Shown here: positions 26,417-35,917 of the stretch, piece after piece
Position numbering within the stretch: the first letter of the stretch is position 1
Layout of the letters: the number at the start of each line of letters is the position of its first letter
Source: Acinetobacter sp. SAAs474
GTDB taxonomy: Bacteria; Pseudomonadota; Gammaproteobacteria; Pseudomonadales; Moraxellaceae
Assembly: GCF_032823475.1 (NCBI RefSeq)
Contig: NZ_CP127915.1
Coordinates: 1,984,001 to 2,048,000 of the forward strand
DNA length: 64,000 bases
Direction of reading: 5' to 3'
Made by a program: the position numbers and the translations under genes
The notes under the pieces: generated by a model
Seen by the model: only the letters and a program-made list of their open reading frames with translations
Told to the model about the DNA's origin: nothing
The model's database searches: none

Positions 26417-27529
26417 TTATTCTGATACCATAATAGGTGCCTTACTACGCTGTTGCTGTATAGCCCAATCAATATGGACTTGCACAATTTCATCATGTTG
26501 TTCCCGTCGTGCTTGTAATTTTAAGATAATCAGGCTGGAATATGCTGCATTGCCTAAACCAATGGCGATATTACGCATAAAGCTTTGATAACCTGTGCGA
26601 CGGATAGGACTGCCTTCTGTTTTATTTAAAAAATGATTTTCATCCCATTGCCATAATTCGAGTAAGGTCAGTTGATCAAGTTGATGACGTGGATAGAAAT
26701 CTTCAACTGTGGTTTTTTGGGCAAAACGATTCCATGGGCAAATTAACTGGCAATCGTCACAACCAAAAATCCGGTTACCTATTGGCTTACGTAACTCTTC
26801 TGGTATAATCCCTTTATATTCAATGGTTAAGTATGCTATACATTTTCGAGCATCCAGCATATAAGGTTCGACAATTGCACCCGTTGGACAAATGTCAAGA
26901 CATGCATGACATGAGCCACAATGTTGTGTTGTTGCTGTATCAAAGGGTAATGTTAACGAGGTAAATAGTTCACCCAAAACAAAAAATGAACCTGCTTTTT
27001 TATGAATTAATAAAGTATGTTTTCCTGTCCATCCCATCCCCGCACTTTCTGCCAGTGATTTTTCAAAAATAGGTGCAGAATCCGCAAAAGGCCTTGATTC
27101 AAATTCACCATATCGTTCTTTGATTTTATGGGCCAATATTTTTAAACGTCCACGAAGTACTTTATGATAATCACGTCCACGTGCATAGCGAGCGATGATA
27201 CCTTGATTAGGTAAATCAGGAATGTTTCTGGGTTTAGGGGTTTCAACTAAATAATTCATACGGACACAAATGATACTTTGAGTATGTGCAACTAAAAGTC
27301 TAGGATCTGCGCGCTTATCTAAGTTTTCCGTTAAAAAATTCATGTCTGCATGATAGCCGCGTTTTAAATATTCTTTTAAACGCGGAATTTCGTGTTGAGC
27401 ATCTGGTCGAGCAATGACACAATCAGAAAATCCTAAAGCCAATGCTTGCGCTTTAATCCATGCTTTGGCTTCTTCGCCATCGAACAGATTGACATCAGTT
27501 TTTTGCATAGATTGGTTCGAACTGGTCAT
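26417..27529 (-). CDS. queG: epoxyqueuosine reductase
   Basis: Last enzyme of queuosine biosynthesis: a cobalamin- and Fe-S-dependent reductase acting on epoxyqueuosine in tRNA. Two 4Fe-4S motifs are visible, CGSCHACLDICPTGAIV and CDDCQLICPWN, and the N-terminal region FSDCVIARPD plus the flavodoxin-like ADMNFLTENLDKRADP segment match QueG. The frame is open to 27616, but a start at 27529 or 27508 gives the usual length (370 or 363 residues) and leaves room for the divergent gene at 27553. Neither has a strong ribosome-binding site. Its neighbour nnr is divergent with a 23-base gap, which must hold both leader sequences. Confidence 0.92.
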   Translation of the reverse strand: MTSSNQSMQKTDVNLFDGEEAKAWIKAQALALGFSDCVIARPDAQHEIPRLKEYLKRGYHADMNFLTENLDKRADPRLLVAHTQSIICVRMNYLVETPKPRNIPDLPNQGIIARYARGRDYHKVLRGRLKILAHKIKERYGEFESRPFADSAPIFEKSLAESAGMGWTGKHTLLIHKKAGSFFVLGELFTSLTLPFDTATTQHCGSCHACLDICPTGAIVEPYMLDARKCIAYLTIEYKGIIPEELRKPIGNRIFGCDDCQLICPWNRFAQKTTVEDFYPRHQLDQLTLLELWQWDENHFLNKTEGSPIRRTGYQSFMRNIAIGLGNAAYSSLIILKLQARREQHDEIVQVHIDWAIQQQRSKAPIMVSE

Positions 27530-27552
27530 AAATAAATAAAAAGGAAATAACA

Positions 27553-29031
27553 ATGCATCAACAAGTTTATCATAGCTTAGATATTCAAGCATGGGAGCAA
27601 AGATGGTTTCAAACACAAAATAGTGCCTATGGATTAATGCAACAAGCAGCTTGGCAGATTACGCAACGATTATTAGCACAATGTGCTCAGCATCATATTA
27701 AAACAATAGCTGTATGTTGTGGGCAGGGTAATAACGCAGGAGATGGTTATTTAGTGGCGAAGTATCTCGCTCAATATGGCTTTTCTGTCACAATTTATGC
27801 TGCGATACGTCGTACATCAAATGAACTTCATCAAGCCTATTTAGACGCTGTTGCACAGGGTGTGTTGATCTATGACGGTTTCGATTTTCAGCAAGATTAT
27901 GATTGTTATATTGATGCTTTATTTGGTATTGGTTTAAATCGTGAATTAAATCAGGCTTGGCAAGATATTATTACACGGATTAACCAGCAGTCAGGGTTTA
28001 AAGTGGCAATTGATATGCCAAGTGGCTTACAAGCAGATACAGGTCAACCTTTACCTTGTGCGATTCATGCAGATATTACCTATACGATATTAGCACTTAA
28101 AGCTGGGCTATTTACAGGTAAAGGTAAGGCTTATGCGGGATGTATTGAAACGATTGCGTTAATTCCACCGGATCATCAGCTACAAGTATTGGCAACGTTA
28201 ACTTCCATGGTCAATGATTTGCCACCACGTCAGGCTTTTGGACATAAAGGTAGCTATGGTCATGTATTGATTGTTGGTGGCCATGAAAATATGGGAGGTG
28301 CAGTTATTCTTGCTGCGGAAGCTGCTTTTGCAACAGGCGCGGGTAAGGTGACTGTGGTCTGCCATGCCAAACATCATACTGCTATTCTAGCGCGTGCCCC
28401 CAATATTATGCTACGTGATATTGATGTGTTAGATCAGTGTAGCATTGATCAATTGATACACGATGTCGATGCTGTTGCTTTTGGGATGGGATTAGGGCGT
28501 GATCTATGGGCTAAACAACACTATTTGGCATGGTTCCCCCAAATTTCTACATCCGCTGTTGAAATTGTTCTAGATGCTGATGCATTATGGTTTTTAGCTG
28601 AATATCCAGTCACGTTATTAGCACCACAGTGTTATTTGACTCCTCATCCTGGCGAGGCTGCTAAATTGTTGGGGTGTACTGTAGGTGAGATTGAAGGGAA
28701 TCGGATTGAAGCAATTCGGCAGCTTAAACATAAATTTCAGGGTGACTGGGTCTTAAAGGGTGCAGGAAGTCTTATTCTGGAAACACAACTCTGGATTTGT
28801 ACTGCAGGGAATGCAGGAATGGGAACGGGGGGGATGGGCGATATTCTTTCAGGTATGATTGCGGGTTTAAAAGCACAGTTTAAAAGCAGTATCAGCTTAC
28901 ATGAGATTGTAACCTTGCATGCTTTGGCGGGAGATGAGCTTGCATGCTCTGGTATGAGAGGTTTGCAAGCACAAGAGATGAATCATGCAATTTATAAAGT
29001 TATCAATGTCAATTCAGCTAAAAATCTTTGA
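27553..29031 (+). CDS. nnr: bifunctional NAD(P)H-hydrate epimerase/dehydratase
   Basis: Repairs hydrated NADH and NADPH. The N-terminal YjeF_N epimerase part (about 1-215) has VCCGQGNNAGDGYLVAKYL, which binds the nucleotide, and the IDALFGIGLNRE and AIDMPSGLQADTG motifs. The C-terminal carbohydrate-kinase-like dehydratase part has HKGSYGHVLIVGG, YLTPHPGEAAKLLG and the anion-hole and catalytic Asp in NAGMGTGGMGDILSGMIAG. Length 492 fits the fused form. The start has AAGGA seven bases upstream. It is divergent from queG, a common arrangement in gammaproteobacteria, where queG and nnr sit beside tsaE; tsaE is not here. Confidence 0.93.
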   Translation: MHQQVYHSLDIQAWEQRWFQTQNSAYGLMQQAAWQITQRLLAQCAQHHIKTIAVCCGQGNNAGDGYLVAKYLAQYGFSVTIYAAIRRTSNELHQAYLDAVAQGVLIYDGFDFQQDYDCYIDALFGIGLNRELNQAWQDIITRINQQSGFKVAIDMPSGLQADTGQPLPCAIHADITYTILALKAGLFTGKGKAYAGCIETIALIPPDHQLQVLATLTSMVNDLPPRQAFGHKGSYGHVLIVGGHENMGGAVILAAEAAFATGAGKVTVVCHAKHHTAILARAPNIMLRDIDVLDQCSIDQLIHDVDAVAFGMGLGRDLWAKQHYLAWFPQISTSAVEIVLDADALWFLAEYPVTLLAPQCYLTPHPGEAAKLLGCTVGEIEGNRIEAIRQLKHKFQGDWVLKGAGSLILETQLWICTAGNAGMGTGGMGDILSGMIAGLKAQFKSSISLHEIVTLHALAGDELACSGMRGLQAQEMNHAIYKVINVNSAKNL

Positions 29032-29042
29032 TTTTTCAAATT

Positions 29043-29951
29043 TTATACTGCAGCCAATACACTTACTAAAATAGGTGCAAGTAGCGAAAGAATAAAACCA
29101 CTGACAATGGCATGTGGAATAAAATCATTACCACATGCTTGTTTAATCATGGGCAATGTTGCATCCATGGAGGTTGCACCTGCTGATGCAATCACAGAGC
29201 GTGGATATCGCCATCCGATGATGTACATCAGTACGATCGCAAAAATCTCTCTAAATAAATCGTTCATCAATGCAATACTGCCCAATTCAGCATTACGTAA
29301 CTCGGTAATGACAATACTGGTCATGGAGTAGAAACCATAACCTTGAGAGAGCATAATTAAATCTTTTAACGCAATATTAGGCAGATAAAATAGACTTACA
29401 CATGCACCGAGGATAGAACCGATTATTGCCCCTAGAGGCACCAATAAAATCCGCCAGTTCATCCAGGATCTATCGAGTGGAGAATAGGCCAAATCTAGGC
29501 CAATTAAAAACATAAAAAATAATAATAACGGCCAAGAACTGATATCAAAGCTAAAGTTAGCATGTTGTAAAAGCACTGCAAGAAAATATCCCAAAGCTAA
29601 AACGATCAAGGTATAGCTAATATTAAGCAGTGATTGTAAAAAAAGTGTGATGGATACTTGGCCGCGTATAGGATTAAAGCCAAAACTTTTGAATAAGAAA
29701 TAACAGAAAATTAATGTTCCCAATGAGGTACATAAAGCCAATATCAGTGCTGTTTTTAGAATGAGTTGCGGGTGAGTAATACTGTCAATAATTTGCGCAA
29801 ACTCAAATGCAATCACGAACAGTAAAAGATAGGAACAATATGGCAAAATTTGAAATGCCAGTTTTTCTATCCTCATCGGTAAACGTCTTGCAGCGAAGAA
29901 CCCCAATGCTAAACACATCAATAATTGAAAAACTAACCAAACGGATTGCAT
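29043..29951 (-). CDS. lysO: lysine exporter LysO-family protein
   Basis: Membrane protein of 302 residues with about eight TM segments in the DUF340/LysO arrangement. Shared features are an N-terminal pair of helices ending near FFAARRLP, a central region with Asp-containing ALGYFLAVLL and LDLAYSPLDRSW, and the well-conserved LSQGYGFYSMTSIVITELRNAELGSIALMNDL segment. In E. coli LysO exports lysine and toxic analogues. The gene is convergent with nnr with only 11 bases between stops. I assign the family with confidence and the substrate by homology only. Confidence 0.85.
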   Translation of the reverse strand: MQSVWLVFQLLMCLALGFFAARRLPMRIEKLAFQILPYCSYLLLFVIAFEFAQIIDSITHPQLILKTALILALCTSLGTLIFCYFLFKSFGFNPIRGQVSITLFLQSLLNISYTLIVLALGYFLAVLLQHANFSFDISSWPLLLFFMFLIGLDLAYSPLDRSWMNWRILLVPLGAIIGSILGACVSLFYLPNIALKDLIMLSQGYGFYSMTSIVITELRNAELGSIALMNDLFREIFAIVLMYIIGWRYPRSVIASAGATSMDATLPMIKQACGNDFIPHAIVSGFILSLLAPILVSVLAAV

Positions 29952-30616
29952 AACAACAGTATAAACTCAGAACAGTCATACTATTATGTCAACTAAATGA
30001 TCTGGCGTATATCTTGGTCATGCATAAACGATGTGAAATATTAGATTATTCACATATATGATTAATTATTTCTAGTAGAGTTTCACCACATAAACTAAGC
30101 GTGATTTAATTTGATTTTATATTTTTCCTTCTTTTGTGCCATTTCGTGATCGTCATGTTTTAATGGGTTGATCATTTCACTCGATGACTAAATATTTAAA
30201 CGTACAGCGGGTTGTTATGATCCTTAAGCATCTTATCCAAGGATGACTGATTAAATTTGCTCAGAAATGATTTTTTATTGTTGTTTTTAAACGTCAATTT
30301 ATCTTTGTCATAGAGAGGCACGATAAAACTTAGAATAGTCGCTCCAAACTGTTATTTTCATGACTTTATGGTGATATTTTTCCTACTAAAAATTAAGGTC
30401 GGATGGTTTTTGTCTTGTTTTCATGAGTTAATATGGTATTAGCAAAGCGCTCATCATCTATTGGCTGTATTGTATGCCTTTGAATTGTCATCACGGCTTT
30501 AAAATTATCGTTTAAAATGATTTGAAAGCTTTATCTTTATTGAAAAATGATCTTTTCCGCAATTCCTAAATTCTATCAGATATAGTACAAATGAATAAAA
30601 TTTAATATCTTTTATT
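29952..30616. other. long spacer before the AraC-type regulator
   Basis: About 665 AT-rich bases between divergent genes. I see no complete gene. Two short minus-strand frames (30196-30350, no start codon, and 30393-30491, 32 codons without ribosome-binding site) could be relics of a lost gene divergent from the regulator, but neither shows a motif I know. Confidence 0.4.
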
Positions 30617-31651
30617 ATGAAACGTTCAATTCTAAGTCTGGTCTATTTGATTCAAGGAATGCATCAAGCAGGCATTGACTTAGATGATAAACTGACCAGT
30701 ATCGGGTTGCGAATGGGGAATCTTGATCCGACTTCAGTGCTAGATTCAAATTTAGAAAAAGATATTTTGCATATTTTATGTGCGGATTTGGCAGCTAAAA
30801 ATGGTTTAAATGTTGGTCGATATTATACTTTAGCTGGCTATGGCCCATTATTAACATTATTGGTGGCAAGTCCTTCGATTCAGGTTGCTTTAAATCAGGC
30901 AATTCAATATCGACATTTTACACATTTAACGGGACAGTTAGAGGTTAAGTATCGACAAAATGAAGTCGTGATTGTCTATAAACCTGTGCAATTAGAGATG
31001 ACCTTTAATGCATTTTTAGTGCAATGTGAGATGGCGGCGACATTTAAATTCATTCGCGACTTATTTGGATTAATGCAGCTTAATTTTCCGCAGGTTCGAG
31101 TTGAATTGCCTTTTATGATGCCAGATCAAGATACTGATGTTATGCTGTATCGAGAATTTTATGGTGAAAATGTACTTTTTAATCAGTCAGAAGCGTGTTT
31201 TTGTTTCGATGCTCAAATATTAAGGATGACTGTTCCTTCATTTAATCCATTTTTATTTGAACATTATGAGCAAAAATGTCTTGATGAGCTCAAAAGGTTG
31301 ATGATTCAAGATAAAAAATCGGGTGTTGTGCAGTGGGTAAAAGATTATTTAGCATTACAGCATATGGTGATACCTTCGATGACAGAAACAGCAAAAGTGT
31401 TGAATATTTCTGAACGTACATTGAGATATCAATTACAGCAGCAGGAAACGAGTTATAAAAAAATACGTGAGGAAATTATGAAAGATAAGGCTTTGAAAAT
31501 GATTGAATATCAAAAATATTCAATCGAAATGATTTCTGAATTACTGGGTTACTCGGAACCTGCTGCATTTAACCATGCCTTTAAACGTTGGTTTGGCCAA
31601 AGTCCGAGTGAGTTTATAAAGTCATTGAAGTCAATTTATACAATCGTGTGA
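30617..31651 (+). CDS. AraC-family transcriptional regulator
   Basis: Protein of 344 residues with the layout of the AraC group that has an Arabinose_bd (DUF4096-like) N-terminal sensor: residues about 15-210 form the ligand part, and about 240-340 the DNA-binding part. The latter has two helix-turn-helix motifs, MTETAKVLNISERTLRYQLQQQ and SIEMISELLGYSEPAAFNHAFKRWFGQSPSEF, the second being the AraC signature. Its target is unknown. These regulators usually control a divergent neighbour, but the upstream 665 bases hold no intact gene, so the target may be lost or distant. zapE follows downstream. Confidence 0.88.
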   Translation: MKRSILSLVYLIQGMHQAGIDLDDKLTSIGLRMGNLDPTSVLDSNLEKDILHILCADLAAKNGLNVGRYYTLAGYGPLLTLLVASPSIQVALNQAIQYRHFTHLTGQLEVKYRQNEVVIVYKPVQLEMTFNAFLVQCEMAATFKFIRDLFGLMQLNFPQVRVELPFMMPDQDTDVMLYREFYGENVLFNQSEACFCFDAQILRMTVPSFNPFLFEHYEQKCLDELKRLMIQDKKSGVVQWVKDYLALQHMVIPSMTETAKVLNISERTLRYQLQQQETSYKKIREEIMKDKALKMIEYQKYSIEMISELLGYSEPAAFNHAFKRWFGQSPSEFIKSLKSIYTIV

Positions 31652-31710
31652 TGTCACATGATTGATGAACTTCGTTATAATTGTTAATGCCGAAATTAGT
31701 ATTGAAGAAT

Positions 31711-32862
31711 ATGTCAGATTTAAATATTGCTCCCCCAAATTATAATCCTTTATCTCCAAAAGAACGTTATGCGGAAGTTTTGGCATCTGGTCAGTTTTTG
31801 CCAGATGAAGCACAAGCACAAGCTGTTTATGAGCTAGATCGAGTTTGGCAAGAATTAATTCAACGCTATAAATCTTCTAAAAAAATATTTCATCGTTTTA
31901 GAAAAGTCACCGCACCACAAGGCGTATATATGTGGGGTGGGGTAGGTCGAGGTAAAACATGGTTGATGGACCAGTTTTTTGATGCTTTACCTTTTAAGCG
32001 TAAAACTCGTATGCATTTTCATCATTTTATGCAGCATGTACACCGTGAACTCAATAAGCTTTCAGGGCAACGTAATCCTTTGGATACCGTTGCAGATCAG
32101 ATTTATAAAGATGCTGTGGTCATTTGTTTTGATGAATTTTTTGTTTCAAATGTCACTGATGCAATGATTCTCAGTGATTTATTTCAGAAACTATTTGCAC
32201 GCGGTATTACATTGGTTGCAACATCCAATATTGCACCAGATGGCTTATATAAAAATGGTATCCATCGTGACCGTTTTTTACCGACGATTGAGTTGGTTCA
32301 GAAAAACTGTGTGGTCTTAAATGTTGATGCGGGTGTTGATTATCGTCTTCGCGTTTTAAAACAGGCGCAGCTTTTTAAATCACCATTAAATGCTGAACAT
32401 GATGCATGGATGGCCGAACGTTTTGCAGCTTTGACAAAAGCGCAACATTGTGCGACAGATGCAATCACGATCAATCACCGTATTGTAGAAACGCTTGGTC
32501 ATAGTGATGATGTTTTGTGGTGTACATTTTCTGAATTATGTTTTAAACCGCGTAGTCCAGCAGATTTTATTGAAATAGCGAATGTTTATAATACGGTATT
32601 GGTTAGTCATGTACCTCATTTAAATGATCATTTATCTGAAGGAACACGCCGTTTTATTTATTTGGTTGATGAGTTTTATGACCGTGGTGTCAAACTGCTC
32701 TTAACCTCAGAAGACAGTATTATAGAAATCTATCAGGGTGAAAAACTCGCATTTGAAATTGAGCGGACACGCTCTCGATTGTTAGAGATGCAATCAGATG
32801 ATTATCTACATGCAGCACATCGTCAAATTCAGGCAACTGAATCGATGTCGGGTTTATCATAA
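31711..32862 (+). CDS. zapE: cell division ATPase ZapE (AFG1-like)
   Basis: AFG1/ZapE-type AAA+ ATPase of 383 residues. Walker A is MWGGVGRGKTWLMD, Walker B is VVICFDEFFVSN, sensor 1 is TLVATSNIAPDGLYKNG, and the Arg-rich IHRDRFLPTIELV follows. In E. coli ZapE associates with the FtsZ ring and is needed under heat or low oxygen. I chose ATG 31711 because GAAG lies just upstream, and the usual N terminus starts there; the frame continues up to TTG 31681, and ATG 31687 is another option. A terminator follows the stop. Confidence 0.92.
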   Translation: MSDLNIAPPNYNPLSPKERYAEVLASGQFLPDEAQAQAVYELDRVWQELIQRYKSSKKIFHRFRKVTAPQGVYMWGGVGRGKTWLMDQFFDALPFKRKTRMHFHHFMQHVHRELNKLSGQRNPLDTVADQIYKDAVVICFDEFFVSNVTDAMILSDLFQKLFARGITLVATSNIAPDGLYKNGIHRDRFLPTIELVQKNCVVLNVDAGVDYRLRVLKQAQLFKSPLNAEHDAWMAERFAALTKAQHCATDAITINHRIVETLGHSDDVLWCTFSELCFKPRSPADFIEIANVYNTVLVSHVPHLNDHLSEGTRRFIYLVDEFYDRGVKLLLTSEDSIIEIYQGEKLAFEIERTRSRLLEMQSDDYLHAAHRQIQATESMSGLS

Positions 32863-32865
32863 TTG

Positions 32866-32888
32866 AAGCTCCAATAGGAGCTTTTTTT
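32866..32888 (+). terminator. intrinsic terminator after zapE
   Basis: AAGCTCC (32866-32872) pairs with GGAGCTT (32877-32883) around a 4-base loop, running into a T tract to 32888. It lies directly after the zapE stop. Confidence 0.85.
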
Positions 32889-33343
32889 CGTTACTATATA
32901 GTGTGTTAAGATAGGAGCCGTTTTTTAATTGATTAAATGCTTTTAGGTCGTTCAAATTGAAAAAAATATCTTTTTTAGAATGATGAGATCTATATAACTT
33001 GATCATTTATTTTGTAGATAGTCGAATTTAGTTATAGATTTTTCTATATTTAAAATGATGGCTAAGTTTGCAAAAGAATGCGCTTGTTTGATGCAATAGG
33101 ATTAAAGCTGAGTAACATTAAATATTGTATGGGATGAATTTTGTTATTTTTGTTGTTTAGTTTTTTTAAACTATTATACATTGTCTAAATAAATTCTATT
33201 GATATGTTGATCTTTGAATCCTAAATATTTAACAAAGTTTATAATTACTAAAATTATTATTTTATTTGGTTGATTTAATTGAATTTTATACATATAAAGC
33301 AATATGAATAATAAATGTGTACACAACAACAAAGGGGAGCAGG
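32889..33343. other. spacer upstream of the GDSL autotransporter
   Basis: About 455 AT-rich bases after the zapE terminator. Nothing coding is seen. AAAGGGGAGCAGG, directly before ATG 33344, is a very strong ribosome-binding site and decides that start. Confidence 0.5.
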
Positions 33344-35194
33344 ATGATCCAAGTTAACAGGATATTACCCACAGTAATTTCAGGACTTATATATTTAGTG
33401 ACCACAACATCATCTGCTACATCATTTAATAATGTGGTGGTTTTTGGCGATAGTCTGAGTGATGGTGGTAATGTCGGATTATATTTTATGAAAACTGAAT
33501 CTAGATATACTACTAATCCGGGAAAAACAGCAGCAGAGCTTGTCGCTTCAGCTTTAGGGTATAATATTCAACCCTCTGTGATTGGCAGTACTAACCATGC
33601 TTGGGGCGGAGCAGGTGTGGTTAATAGTCTTGACCCACGAGTACCAACACTGACAGAACAGCTACAATCTTATTTAAAATCCACTCAGGGGCGTGCTGAT
33701 GCCAACACACTTTATGAGGTATGGGGAGGAGCGAATGATATCTTTGGTTTGATTCAAACGCCAGGTATTACTGTACCACAGTTGATGTCGGGAACGATGA
33801 CTGCTGCTCAAACAGAATTAACTTTACTTTCTTCGTTACATCATGCTAGTGCTGAATATGCGGTGGTGTATAACTTACCCAATATGGGATTAACACCTGC
33901 TGCTTTAGCACAGGGACAACCGGCAGCGACTTATCTAACACAGTTATCATCTTTATATAATTTAAGTTTAAGTCAAGGTTTAGATCATTTAAGTTCATCA
34001 GGCCTAAACATTATTCCTGTAAACGTGTATGGTTTATTAAATGAAGTGATTGCAGATCCGTTGGCCTACGGTTTTAGTAATGTAACCGATGCTGCTTGTG
34101 GTATAAATGCATCATCATTGGAATGTGGGCCAGAAGGCTCTGGTGCAAAGTATACTTATGCACCAGGAACGAATGAGAGTTATTTATTTGCAGATGGTGT
34201 ACATCCGACGACTGCAACACATCGCTTATTAGCCCAGTCAGTATTGGCTGAGCTTGCTGCGCCAAAACAGATGACATTATTGGCAGAAGTGCCGCTCAGT
34301 ATTACACGTGCACAGTATCGTGCCATTAAAAATGAAATGTTAAATGATGTAGATGGTCAAGGGACACGTGTTTTTATCAACTTGGATTATAATCATCAAA
34401 AATTAAAAGCATCTGCTACATCGCCTGCATTAAGTAATAATAATGTTAATTTTACTGCTGGTGCAAATCAGCAAATTAACGATCAGATTTCTGCTGGTGT
34501 AGGGGTGAGTTTAAATCAGCAAAATGGTGATATTTCGGGTCATGCAGGCAAATATTCATTATTTGATGTCAGTGCGTTGGGTTATGCTTTATATCATAAA
34601 AATGGCATGTATTTCGGTGGATTTGCCAATGTGGGGAGTTTACATTTTAATAATATCAAGCGTCGTATTCAATTAGGAAATATGCAACGTGTTGAGAAAT
34701 CAGATACGCAAGGTTATCACTTTGGTGGTGGTTTAGATGGTGGATATTGGTTTAATTTTACCAGTATAAAAACAGGACCTTTTGCACATGCTGAATGGCA
34801 GACTATTAAATTAAATGATTTTTCTGAAGATGGTTTTAACAGTACTGCAATGTGGTTTGATGAACAGCAACGTGATTCATTTGTGACCAGTATTGGTTGG
34901 CGTGTAAAAGGAGATTGGAATTATCAAAAAATGGTACTTTCTCCTTTTGCTGAACTGGCATGGAATCATGACTTTAAAGCAGATCCATTATCTGTTCGTG
35001 CCGGTTTAAATAGTATGGGAGGAAGCTTTGTCATGACAGGTTATGTTCCTCAAAAGGACTGGGGTTTTGCTAGCTTTGGCTTAACAACTCAATATGCCAA
35101 TCATATAAATGCTTGGTTAAGTGTAAATGCAGATTTTGCACATAGTAGTGCAGATAATTTAGGCTTAAATTTGGGTATGAAATATGCATTTTAA
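33344..35194 (+). CDS. GDSL-esterase autotransporter (EstA-like)
   Basis: Type V secreted protein of 616 residues. After a signal peptide (about 1-25, cleavage near SSATS) comes a GDSL lipase/esterase passenger: block I is VVFGDSLSDGGNVG with Ser37, block III is the GGANDIF region, and block V is DGVHPTTATH with Asp and His near residues 284-287. From about residue 335 the sequence turns into a beta-barrel autotransporter domain, ending in LGMKYAF. EstA-type proteins hydrolyse esters at the cell surface while staying anchored. ATG 33344 is chosen because of the strong AAAGGGGAGCAGG; nine codons upstream in the same frame lack such a site. A hairpin follows the gene. Confidence 0.88.
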   Translation: MIQVNRILPTVISGLIYLVTTTSSATSFNNVVVFGDSLSDGGNVGLYFMKTESRYTTNPGKTAAELVASALGYNIQPSVIGSTNHAWGGAGVVNSLDPRVPTLTEQLQSYLKSTQGRADANTLYEVWGGANDIFGLIQTPGITVPQLMSGTMTAAQTELTLLSSLHHASAEYAVVYNLPNMGLTPAALAQGQPAATYLTQLSSLYNLSLSQGLDHLSSSGLNIIPVNVYGLLNEVIADPLAYGFSNVTDAACGINASSLECGPEGSGAKYTYAPGTNESYLFADGVHPTTATHRLLAQSVLAELAAPKQMTLLAEVPLSITRAQYRAIKNEMLNDVDGQGTRVFINLDYNHQKLKASATSPALSNNNVNFTAGANQQINDQISAGVGVSLNQQNGDISGHAGKYSLFDVSALGYALYHKNGMYFGGFANVGSLHFNNIKRRIQLGNMQRVEKSDTQGYHFGGGLDGGYWFNFTSIKTGPFAHAEWQTIKLNDFSEDGFNSTAMWFDEQQRDSFVTSIGWRVKGDWNYQKMVLSPFAELAWNHDFKADPLSVRAGLNSMGGSFVMTGYVPQKDWGFASFGLTTQYANHINAWLSVNADFAHSSADNLGLNLGMKYAF

Positions 35195-35917
35195 ATCATG
35201 ATGTATTAATTGAGTTGCAAGCTTGAAGCATAAGTTGATGATCCTAAATGCTAAAGCAAACATCAGTTGAAATAAGTGCTCCATGTTTAGCATGGAGTAC
35301 TCACCTTATCTAGATCGAGTGTGATATTTTTTGATCAAATCGATATTGAGACTATTTAAAAAAGCATTTTATGAATTAAGCTGAGTTGTGATGACTTATT
35401 TATCATGATGCGATGATTATTATAGTTTGTTGGTTAAAATACCTTGCTAATACGGTGGTGGATAGGATCAATACCATCCGGATGGTTGATTTATATCCAG
35501 TCGGCATATGCAAAACAGCGACTTTGTTTTGGATAGCAAATACCATGGATTGATATAGGACGGATTAAAAATAGCTAAAAGACGAAGCACTGTGGCTTAA
35601 ATTATCTTTACTGCATCACATTTATATAAAAAATAGCCAAAAAAACCTATAAAAATAATCTCTTTCGGTAGGAAATATCACGTTTAAGCTAAATTATTTA
35701 CTTAAGTCTAATTTCTATGCCTGAAAAACTTAATACACTAGTTATGTGAGGGGTTCGCTAGAATTTTATCATATTGAGAAATAACATCATGATTTATACA
35801 GGTTAATCACTTTAAAGAAATGATCATTATTTAGCAACATGATAATACTATTCGGCTCGGTATAAATCGGTATACTAGAACCTCTTGAATAAAAAAGTAG
35901 CAATATCAGGAAAGACA
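35195..35917. other. spacer between the esterase gene and glcB
   Basis: About 720 AT-rich bases. A stem (11 bp with one G-U pair, 35275-35285 with 35291-35301, loop of five) may end the esterase transcript although no T tract follows. A TATACT -10-like hexamer at 35871-35876 lies 42 bases before the glcB start, without a clear -35. The rest shows no gene. Confidence 0.5.

Noticed and set aside
30196..30491. Two short leftward frames in the AraC spacer
   Set aside because: No start signals or known motifs; consistent with random open frames or very decayed remnants.
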